A DNA stretch of 15,854 nt from an uncultured Lachnospiraceae bacterium (GTDB lineage Bacteria; Bacillota_A; Clostridia; Lachnospirales; Lachnospiraceae), in contig CACZHN010000033.1 in the NCBI GenBank assembly GCA_902780985.1, forward strand, positions 1 to 15,854. The letters are read 5' to 3'. Below, in pieces: positions 6,462-12,405 of this stretch. The position numbers and the translations under genes were made by a program. Each line of letters begins with the position of its first letter. The stretch's first letter is position 1. The notes under the pieces were generated by a model that saw nothing but the letters and a program-made list of their open reading frames with translations, was not told the DNA's origin and ran no database searches.

Positions 6462-8432
6462 CTACTCTATTGTTTCAAGTCCGACTATGTGTCTTTGAAT
6501 CTTTATGATATCCAGTGCCGAAACCTTTCCGTCTCCGTTGATATCGGCAACTGCTTTGATCTCTTCTGTGGTAGGATCAAGTCCTACGATAAGTCTCTGA
6601 ACCTTGATGATATCCAGCGCGGATATCTTTCCGTCTCCGTTCAGGTCTCCTCTCTTTCCTCCCGCAGCAGGTGTCTGTTGATCAGGCTGGATCGGAGTTA
6701 TGACTTCCGAAGACTGTTCCGTGGTCTTACCGCCCTGAGTCGAACCTCTTACAACGGTAAGTATATAGTTCCTTACGCTTCCGGTATCGGAAGTTACGGA
6801 AATTCTCAATTTGTTTGATCCTTCTGCAAGATTTATATATCCGGTGCCGTTTACACTTGATGTGGACGCTGCCGGTGTTGCATTTATCTTGATCTGGGAT
6901 ACGGATCCGTCAACGATGAGGGAGTACTCAAGTATCTCACTCTTAAATGACGGTGTAAGCGAATAATTATCAATCGAAAGCAGATTCAGATAATCATTCG
7001 GAGTACCGTTATCCGAAGGCTTCGCTATAGGATTCGACGGCATATTCAGATATACGGGGATCTTAAATGCGATGGACGAATCAAGAAGTCCGTTGGCCGC
7101 ATAAGCCTTGTACTGTGAATAGCCTTCCGTAGACGGAGCCTGAAGATTTGTCATGTACTGATGATTAAACAGTGCGTTCTTGTTGGTTACATTGTATTTC
7201 TGGGTATAAAGTGTATCCTGTCCCTTTGCTATATAGGACTGTGACAGATACTGGGCACCGCCTACGATGGACTTGGAAGGAGTGTTCCAAGGTCTTCCGT
7301 AAGAGCCTCCCTTTGTGCTTGCCCACTTAAGTCCGTTCAGAACCGCAGCTCCGCTCGGCGAGTCAAATGCGCCTATATTAAAGTAATTGTATATTCCCGG
7401 ATATGTGGAGCTTCTGCCCGTAGCAGCAACTCCTGCGGAGTTACCCATTTCCTGCTTCATTCTCGAAGCCAGATGGTACGGACTTACATTACTCTGCTTT
7501 GCCGCATCCATGATGATACTTGAGTAAGTTCTGCCCTCACCGTAGGCATTTGCATTTGCCATGAAAGAACCTTTGAGAATAGCTTCGACTCCTGTCTGAT
7601 TCTGCATGCCTTCCTGATATGAAAGAGACTCAAATGCAAATATATATGATTCGTAAAGATAAGTTCTCGGATCAAGATAATACTTAACAAGCTGATTGGA
7701 TGCCGCAAACCATACGGTTCCGTCATACGGATACCACTTGTTGGTGGATGCGTTATATCCGACCTCTGTGGAACGCCAGTTATAATGAGGATTAGAGCTT
7801 GTACAGTAAACAAGGTTCTTTATCTGTCCTGATTTATTTCTCTCATTCTCTACAAGTGTATCCCAGTTTATTCCGGTCTGTACCGCTATAAAGTTCCATG
7901 ACGGATGAGCCTTATGCATCTCGCGAAGGAATGGCTTGTAGCTTTCAGGGAATCCCTGCTGATTCATATAAGCTTCGAAGTCGTCCATAGGCATATCCTC
8001 TGCCTCGACTTCTGTAGTCGGCTGCTCGCTGTCGCCTTCTTCCGTGGATACTTCCTCTGTATTCTCCTCAGTAGCCGGAACCGCCGGCGCCTCCTCCGGG
8101 CTGCCCATAACTATATATGAGGACGAAACATATCCCTCCAGCTGTGCGCCGTTGTATGAAAATGTAATCTTGTACCATGCTGAATTAGTTGAATCGATTA
8201 CCGTTACTCTGGTATCGCCTGACAGATAAACGGGATTGCCCGCTTCATCCTGAAGAATGCTGCCGCCAGCCGAGTCTCTTACTCTGAGCATAGTGGTGCC
8301 GCTTTTGATATAAGCCTCCTCATCCGCCTTAACGGAAGGGGTGCCGAAAAAGATGCCCGAAAGAAGCATCGCCGATATGCAAAGCATAGTTATTATTCTT
8401 TTGAAATGTATATGTTTCATCAAATTTGGCAT
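6462..8432 (-). CDS. Secreted dockerin-bearing beta-N-acetylglucosaminidase
   Basis: Predicted to cleave the glycan strands of peptidoglycan outside the cell. Numbering from the ATG at 8432 (656 residues): signal peptide 1-37, bacterial SH3 domain about 40-111, acidic Thr/Glu linker, glucosaminidase domain about 158-468 with the catalytic glutamate probably E328 in SRMKQEMG, and NYFNIGAFD and WNTPSKSIVGGA as family landmarks. A cadherin-like domain (481-562), a linker and a type I dockerin (594-653) complete it. The dockerin has two near-identical calcium loops, DLNGDGKISALD and DINGDGKVSALD. A TTG at 8453 is in frame, but CGGAGA lies 7-8 bases before the ATG at 8432 and the signal peptide is complete from there. 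It is the first gene of its operon; the next gene encodes the cohesin-like protein. Confidence 0.9.
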   Translation of the reverse strand: MPNLMKHIHFKRIITMLCISAMLLSGIFFGTPSVKADEEAYIKSGTTMLRVRDSAGGSILQDEAGNPVYLSGDTRVTVIDSTNSAWYKITFSYNGAQLEGYVSSSYIVMGSPEEAPAVPATEENTEEVSTEEGDSEQPTTEVEAEDMPMDDFEAYMNQQGFPESYKPFLREMHKAHPSWNFIAVQTGINWDTLVENERNKSGQIKNLVYCTSSNPHYNWRSTEVGYNASTNKWYPYDGTVWFAASNQLVKYYLDPRTYLYESYIFAFESLSYQEGMQNQTGVEAILKGSFMANANAYGEGRTYSSIIMDAAKQSNVSPYHLASRMKQEMGNSAGVAATGRSSTYPGIYNYFNIGAFDSPSGAAVLNGLKWASTKGGSYGRPWNTPSKSIVGGAQYLSQSYIAKGQDTLYTQKYNVTNKNALFNHQYMTNLQAPSTEGYSQYKAYAANGLLDSSIAFKIPVYLNMPSNPIAKPSDNGTPNDYLNLLSIDNYSLTPSFKSEILEYSLIVDGSVSQIKINATPAASTSSVNGTGYINLAEGSNKLRISVTSDTGSVRNYILTVVRGSTQGGKTTEQSSEVITPIQPDQQTPAAGGKRGDLNGDGKISALDIIKVQRLIVGLDPTTEEIKAVADINGDGKVSALDIIKIQRHIVGLETIE

Positions 8433-8474
8433 AACAGATCTCCGAATTATCAACCGATTTACATAACTCGTTTA

Positions 8475-8504
8475 ATTATATCACACTACAAGGTGTAGTG
8501 TCAA
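8475..8504 (-). promoter_or_regulatory. Strong sigma-A promoter of the dockerin/cohesin/glnS/ogg operon
   Basis: On the minus strand, TTGACA (8499-8504) and TATAAT (8475-8480) are both perfect consensus, 18 bp apart, with an extended -10 TG (TGATATAAT). The predicted start near 8468 gives a leader of about 36 bases before the ATG at 8432. The -35 abuts the T-tract of the terminator of the upstream gene. Confidence 0.9.
8483..8501. promoter_or_regulatory. Perfect inverted repeat inside the promoter spacer, likely operator
   Basis: ACACTACA-AGG-TGTAGTGT, an 8-bp perfect inverted repeat with a 3-base centre. It fills the spacer and covers the last three bases of the -35. A protein bound here would either block polymerase or, as MerR proteins do, work from the spacer. 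With consensus -35 and -10 boxes a repressor is more likely. I cannot name the regulator. Confidence 0.65.
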
Positions 8505-8541
8505 AAAAAAGACAGACTGCAAAATGTGCTGTCTGTCTTTT
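8503..8541 (-). terminator. Intrinsic terminator after the TerB-like gene
   Basis: An 11-bp perfect stem AAAAGACAGAC (8507-8517)/GTCTGTCTTTT (8531-8541) with a 13-base loop, followed on the minus strand by a run of eight T that leads directly into the -35 of the next promoter. It lies 15 bases after the stop at 8557. Confidence 0.92.
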
Positions 8542-8556
8542 GAACATTTTATGTTA

Positions 8557-8937
8557 TTATCTGCCTTCTACATACTTTCTGAATTCACCGAAAGCGTTGC
8601 GCTCAGCTTCTTCAACTCCGCCGGATGCCATGATGATCTCTTTAAGTCCCTTATCCATTTCCATAAGGTCGGCCTTGGAAACCTTATCAAGATATCCCTT
8701 AACCTCATCCCATGTAATGCTGTGATTCTGTGATATCTCTTTAATCTTTTTTCTGGCCTCATCGGAGATTCTCTTCTTGGTATTGATAGCACCTACGCTG
8801 AGTTCAACCTCCATAAACTCATCAAGAGTTATTGTTCCGTCACATGCAGCCGTATAGATTGAAAGAGCTGCTGTTGCGATCGCAAGATCGTCGGAATTGC
8901 TGCTTATTTTCTCAAGCATATCTGTAAAAATTCCCAT
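8557..8937 (-). CDS. Small TerB-like helical protein
   Basis: A 126-residue soluble, probably cytoplasmic, all-helical protein. ALSIYTAACDGTITLDE (24-40) and the second half IIMASGGVEEAERNAF (101-116) follow the DG-x-hydrophobic-x-x-x-E pattern of TerB-type (tellurite-resistance-like) metal-binding domains, with a possible internal duplication. The second copy has no aspartate in that pattern, so metal binding is uncertain. The ATG at 8937 has a perfect AGGAGGT site. It is a single gene between two terminators. The TerB call is from pattern memory; a tellurite role should not be assumed, as the family is broad. Confidence 0.6.
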   Translation of the reverse strand: MGIFTDMLEKISSNSDDLAIATAALSIYTAACDGTITLDEFMEVELSVGAINTKKRISDEARKKIKEISQNHSITWDEVKGYLDKVSKADLMEMDKGLKEIIMASGGVEEAERNAFGEFRKYVEGR

Positions 8938-8962
8938 GATACATATACCTCCTATGTAAGAG

Positions 8963-8968
8963 ATTATA
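8963..8968 (-). promoter_or_regulatory. -10 element of the TerB-like gene
   Basis: A consensus TATAAT lies 25 bases before the start codon of the TerB-like gene. No recognisable -35 is present 16-18 bases upstream, where the tRNA terminator hairpin lies. Confidence 0.5.
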
Positions 8969-8979
8969 ATACATAACGC

Positions 8980-9020
8980 AAAAAGCCGAAAGCACTTTTT
9001 ATAAAATGCTTCCGGCTTTT
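8980..9020 (-). terminator. Terminator of the tRNA-Thr gene (hairpin A/T-flanked on both sides)
   Basis: A 14-base arm AAAAGCCGAAAGCA (8981-8994) pairs with TGCTTCCGGCTTTT (9007-9020) with one non-Watson-Crick position and a 12-base loop. On the minus strand it ends in a T-run. It starts 4 bases after the tRNA and may also stop transcripts of the htpG-sigH operon, which has no other terminator. Confidence 0.9.
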
Positions 9021-9023
9021 ATT

Positions 9024-9096
9024 AGCTGCTAACGGGAATCGAACCCGTGACCTCAACATTACCGATGTTGCGCTCTACCTACTGAGCTATAACAGC
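9024..9096 (-). tRNA. tRNA-Thr, anticodon GGT
   Basis: A 73-base cloverleaf on the minus strand. The acceptor stem GCTGTTA/TAGCAGC has one G.U pair, the D arm is GCTC/GAGC, the anticodon stem CAACA/TGTTG encloses loop TCGGTAA, and the T arm is ACGGG-TTCGATT-CCCGT. The loop places GGT at 34-36, reading the Thr codons ACC/ACU. Position 33, nearly always T, is C here. CCA is not encoded (the discriminator T is followed by AAT). It has its own promoter and terminator. Confidence 0.95.
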
Positions 9097-9112
9097 ACTA
9101 AACAGCTTTTAA

Positions 9113-9141
9113 ATAATATATTATAAGCCGCATTTTGTCAA
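9113..9141 (-). promoter_or_regulatory. Sigma-A promoter of the tRNA-Thr gene
   Basis: TTGACA (9136-9141) and TATTAT (9113-9118) on the minus strand are 17 bp apart and lie between the sigH stop and the tRNA, giving a start about 10 bases before the mature 5' end. Confidence 0.8.
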
Positions 9142-9148
9142 TCAGATT

Positions 9149-9745
9149 TTACCCTTTCAGCTTATTGCGTATACGGGTAAGAGCATTGCTGACGGATTTC
9201 TCCTCTTTGCCGATGGCCTTGGCTATTTCCGCATGGGATGCACCCTGGATATAAAGCCTTACCACCTTCTTCTCAACGGCGCTGAGTTTTCTGTCCAGCT
9301 CCTCATACATTTCCTTCACTCTTTCATCCTTAAGGACCTTCTCCTCCGGACTCGGCGCATCATCTATCAGAAGATCCAGGATCGGAGTCTCATCATCCTC
9401 CTGCTCTCCCGCATAAATGGAAATGTATGTATTCAGCGGAATGTGCTTCTTCCTGTTAGCGGAAGTGATATACGTCTTCACTCTGTTTCTGATACATGTT
9501 GTAGCAAATGTATTGAACTGCACGTCGGACTCCGTATCATAGCTTCTGATGGCCGTAAATAGTCCTATCATACCTTCCTGCATCAGATCTTCGACTTCTG
9601 CTCCTGCAATGTAGAGAAATCTTATCTCGTACCTTACGAGACTGCTGTACTTGTTCAGCAGATACTCTTCGGCTGCCAGATCCCCGTGTCCTGCCATCAC
9701 CACAAGATCCTTATCGGAAAATAAGCTGTATTCCTTCTCAGACAT
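9149..9745 (-). CDS. sigH: RNA polymerase sigma factor, SigH type
   Basis: A 198-residue sigma-70 family protein of the type that controls stationary-phase and early sporulation genes in Bacillus. Region 2 spans about 11-95: the core-binding segment VEDLMQEGMIGLFTAIRSYD (51-70) is followed by the -10 recognition region ending in SANRKKHIPLN (95-105). Region 4 is a helix-turn-helix at 154-198 (LSAVEKKVVRLYIQG, HAEIAKAIG, SVSNALTRIRNKL). Region 3 is short and acidic. The gene is slightly shorter than Bacillus SigH. The position after rlmB is the standard sigH position in Firmicutes and supports the symbol. Its ATG directly follows the rlmB stop (TAAATG), with AGAGGA inside rlmB as ribosome binding site, so translation is probably coupled. 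Confidence 0.88.
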   Translation of the reverse strand: MSEKEYSLFSDKDLVVMAGHGDLAAEEYLLNKYSSLVRYEIRFLYIAGAEVEDLMQEGMIGLFTAIRSYDTESDVQFNTFATTCIRNRVKTYITSANRKKHIPLNTYISIYAGEQEDDETPILDLLIDDAPSPEEKVLKDERVKEMYEELDRKLSAVEKKVVRLYIQGASHAEIAKAIGKEEKSVSNALTRIRNKLKG

Positions 9746-10552
9746 TTAATTCATCCTCTGTCTAACTATCTCATAGGCAAGTACACCGGCTGCCACCGAT
9801 GCATTCAGCGAATCGATCTCTCCCTTCATAGGAATTGATACGGTAAAATCGCATTTCTCACGTACCAGTCTGGATACTCCGCTGCCCTCGTTACCTATAA
9901 CAAGACCTATGGAGCCCTTGAGATTACATTTATACATAACATCTCCGTCCATGGCAGCGCAGGCAAACCACATGCCGCGGTCCTTCAGCTCTTCTATGGT
10001 CTTGGAAATGTTTGTGACCTTAACAACCGGAGTATAGTTAAGCGCTCCTGCAGAAGCCTTAGCCACAACCGCGGTAAGTCCCGCAGCTCTGTGCTTTGAA
10101 ATGATAACTCCGTGAGCACCCGCAAGGTTTGCGGTCCTTATGATAGCTCCGAGGTTATGAGGATCTTCTATCTCATCAAGAATGATCACAAAAGGATCTT
10201 CCCCGCGTTCTTCGGCCAGCTTGAAGATATCCTCTATATCACTGTACTCGTAAGCCGCACATCTGGCGATAACGCCCTGATGTTTTCCGGTAACCGACAT
10301 CTGATCCAGGATCTGCTTCTTTGTCCTGTTGATCACTGTTCCGGTACCCTTCAGCTTTGAGATCAGACTGTTGATGGAATTATCCTGAAGACCTTCCTGC
10401 ACGTAAAGCTTATCCAGAACACGTCCCGAACGTACAGCTTCTATAACGGCATTACGGCCTTCGATCATATCTTCCGATTCCTCGGTGATATCTGCTTTTA
10501 TCTCTTTATCTTTATCTCTGTCTTTGTCTTTATAATACTTCTTATCAGGCAT
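9746..10552 (-). CDS. rlmB: TrmH-family 23S rRNA 2'-O-methyltransferase (RlmB type)
   Basis: Methylates a ribose in 23S rRNA (G2251 in E. coli numbering) with S-adenosylmethionine. It has 268 residues. An unusual charged tail of alternating Lys/Asp (1-28) precedes a substrate-binding domain (about 30-105) and the SPOUT catalytic domain (about 120-267). The three SPOUT motifs are clear: DPHNLGAIIRTANLAGAHG (130-148, with N133 and R139), GLVIGNEGSGVS (216-227) and IPMKGEIDSLNASVAAG (240-256). The ATG at 10552 lies 3 bases after the mrnC stop, with AGAGGAAGAG upstream. Specificity within the TrmH family cannot be proven from sequence, but the mrnC-rlmB-sigH order supports it. Confidence 0.92.
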   Translation of the reverse strand: MPDKKYYKDKDRDKDKEIKADITEESEDMIEGRNAVIEAVRSGRVLDKLYVQEGLQDNSINSLISKLKGTGTVINRTKKQILDQMSVTGKHQGVIARCAAYEYSDIEDIFKLAEERGEDPFVIILDEIEDPHNLGAIIRTANLAGAHGVIISKHRAAGLTAVVAKASAGALNYTPVVKVTNISKTIEELKDRGMWFACAAMDGDVMYKCNLKGSIGLVIGNEGSGVSRLVREKCDFTVSIPMKGEIDSLNASVAAGVLAYEIVRQRMN

Positions 10553-10555
10553 ATT

Positions 10556-10972
10556 TTACTCTTCCTCTATAAGTTCTCCTGCTTCCGACAGGACCTTCTC
10601 TATCAGGCAGCCGAGTCTTTCTTCCATGCCGCACAGATGCAGATAGCCTATTACGGCCTCAAATCCGGTAGCCTTCTTGTATTCGGCCATGGATGCATTC
10701 TTCGCCTTGGTATGTACCGATGCATTTCGCCCTCTGTTATAGACCTCAATCTCTTCTTCAGTGAAGAAGTCCATGTTGTTATCCATAAAGGCGGACTGAT
10801 TCCTGGCACATACTATATTCGATACCCTGCGGTGAAACTTCTCCGCCTGCATGTTATGACGGCTTACAAGATACTCCTTTATCTTCAGGTCAAACACACT
10901 GTCGCCCAGATAGGCCAGGGTAAGCGGCGAATACATGGAATATTTCTTCTTTACGCTCAGGCTTTCTTCCAC
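10556..10972 (-). CDS. mrnC: Mini-ribonuclease III (MrnC)
   Basis: An endonuclease that trims the ends of 23S rRNA precursor in Firmicutes. It has 138 residues and consists only of an RNase III-like catalytic domain with no double-strand RNA-binding domain. The signature LAYLGDSVFDL (19-29) holds the metal-binding D24, and RGRNASVHTKAKNAS (80-94) matches the second conserved block. The start is GTG at 10972 with GAGGG 6 bases upstream; the next ATG (residue 13) lacks such a site. The gene overlaps the end of cysS by 16 bases, so translation is coupled. Confidence 0.94.
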   Translation of the reverse strand: MEESLSVKKKYSMYSPLTLAYLGDSVFDLKIKEYLVSRHNMQAEKFHRRVSNIVCARNQSAFMDNNMDFFTEEEIEVYNRGRNASVHTKAKNASMAEYKKATGFEAVIGYLHLCGMEERLGCLIEKVLSEAGELIEEE

Positions 10973-12393
10973 TTTACACCCTCTCTGGTATCTTCAATGA
11001 CGATTCCCATATCAAGAAGCTTTGCTCTTATCTCATCTGCAAGAGCGAAGTTCTTCTCTTTTTTTGCAGCTGTTCTGTCAGCGATAAGCTTCTCGATCTC
11101 AGCTACGAAATCATCATCCATCTTTTCTTCTTTACGCTCGATATGGATTCCGAGAACCGTATCGGAAAGCTTGAAGAGTGTATCATATAATGCCTTTGCA
11201 AAATCGGATGAAGAATTCTCGTCCGTATTTGCATTTGTAAATCTTATAAGTTCGAATATAGCCGAAATAGCATCAGCTGTATTTAAGTCATCATCCATCG
11301 CATTATCGAACTTCTCTACATACTTAGGAAGTTCTGTCTCAAGAAGTTCCTTCTCCTTGTCGGATACAGGCTTCTTGTTATCTTTTGCGACTATACCGGC
11401 AAGCTTCTCTGCACCGTTAAGGATTCTCTCGAGTCCCTTTGCAGCATCATCCACAAGCTCCTTTGAGAAGTTAAGCGGCGTTCTGTACTGTGCTGAAAGC
11501 ATGAAGAATCTGAAGACCTGAGGATCAACCTGCTTGCAGATATCTCTTACGGTAAAGAAGTTGCCCTGTGACTTGGACATCTTATCTCCGTTGATCTTAA
11601 GGAATCCGTTATGCATCCAGTAGTGTGCAAACTCTGTTCCGTTAGCAGCCTCGCTCTGTGCGATCTCGTTCTCATGATGAGGGAATATAAGATCCTCTCC
11701 GCCGGCATGAATATCGATGGTTCCGCCGATATACTTCTTTGACATGCATGAGCACTCAAGATGCCATCCCGGACGGCCCTCTCCCCATGGTGACTCCCAT
11801 GAAGGCTCGCCTTCCTTCTTAGGCTTCCAGAGTACGAAATCCAGCGGATCTTCCTTCTCGTCTTCTCCGCTTACCTTCAGGGCATGAGCCTCTGCTCTGT
11901 GTCCCGACTCAAGCTCGTCAATGTTCTTATGTGAAAGCTTTCCGTAATCCTTGAAAGATCTGGTTCTGAAATATACAGTACCGTTCTTCTCGTATGCATG
12001 GCCCTTGTCGATAAGAGTCTGCACGAGTTCTATCATATCGGGAATTTCCTGAGTAGCCTGAGGATGTACACACGCTTTTCTTACATTAAGTGCCTCCATG
12101 TCAGTAAGACATTCGGCAATAAATCTCTTTGATATAACCGATGAATCAACACCGTCCTGGTTGGCTCTCTTGATAATCTTGTCGTCTACATCGGTGAAGT
12201 TTGAAACAAAGTTAACTTCATATCCCTTATACTCGAGGTATCTTCTGAGTGTATCGAATATGATCTGCGGTCTCGCATTTCCGATATGAATAAAATCATA
12301 TACTGTAGGTCCGCAGACATAGATACCTACCTTACCCGGAGTAATAGGTACAAATTCTTCTTTTCTTCTGCTAAGCGTGTTATAAATCCTCAT
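10957..12393 (-). CDS. cysS: Cysteinyl-tRNA synthetase (CysRS)
   Basis: Charges tRNA-Cys. It has 478 residues, the usual length. The class I HIGH box appears as HIGN (36-39) and the second signature is KMSKS (271-275). The four zinc ligands that select cysteine are in place with the canonical spacing: C27, C214, H239 and E243. The C-terminal part (about 315-478) is the helical anticodon-binding region. I start at the ATG at 12393, 7 bases after AAGGAGA; an in-frame TTG one codon upstream is too close to that site. The ribosome binding site overlaps the htpG stop codon, so cysS is in the htpG operon. Confidence 0.97.
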   Translation of the reverse strand: MRIYNTLSRRKEEFVPITPGKVGIYVCGPTVYDFIHIGNARPQIIFDTLRRYLEYKGYEVNFVSNFTDVDDKIIKRANQDGVDSSVISKRFIAECLTDMEALNVRKACVHPQATQEIPDMIELVQTLIDKGHAYEKNGTVYFRTRSFKDYGKLSHKNIDELESGHRAEAHALKVSGEDEKEDPLDFVLWKPKKEGEPSWESPWGEGRPGWHLECSCMSKKYIGGTIDIHAGGEDLIFPHHENEIAQSEAANGTEFAHYWMHNGFLKINGDKMSKSQGNFFTVRDICKQVDPQVFRFFMLSAQYRTPLNFSKELVDDAAKGLERILNGAEKLAGIVAKDNKKPVSDKEKELLETELPKYVEKFDNAMDDDLNTADAISAIFELIRFTNANTDENSSSDFAKALYDTLFKLSDTVLGIHIERKEEKMDDDFVAEIEKLIADRTAAKKEKNFALADEIRAKLLDMGIVIEDTREGVKWKKA

Positions 12394-12405
12394 CAAGAAT
12401 TCTCC

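Noticed and set aside
4432..8432. Part of a cellulosome
   Set aside because: Only one cohesin-like domain, no carbohydrate-binding module or plant polysaccharide hydrolase is present; the enzyme is a peptidoglycan glucosaminidase.
8433..8453. TTG start 21 bases upstream of the glucosaminidase ATG
   Set aside because: The CGGAGA ribosome binding site lies between the TTG and the ATG at 8432, so it can only serve the ATG.
8483..8501. CopY/BlaI-type or NrdR-type operator
   Set aside because: CopY/BlaI sites have TACA-N2-TGTA and NrdR boxes are 16 bases long; here the centre is 3 bases and the repeat 19 bases.
8557..8937. Tellurite-resistance gene
   Set aside because: The TerB-like fold is widespread and there are no other ter genes nearby, so the phenotype should not be inferred.
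10637..11521. A 294-codon open frame on the plus strand
   Set aside because: Antisense to mrnC and cysS, both firmly identified; serine-rich shadow translation with no known motif.
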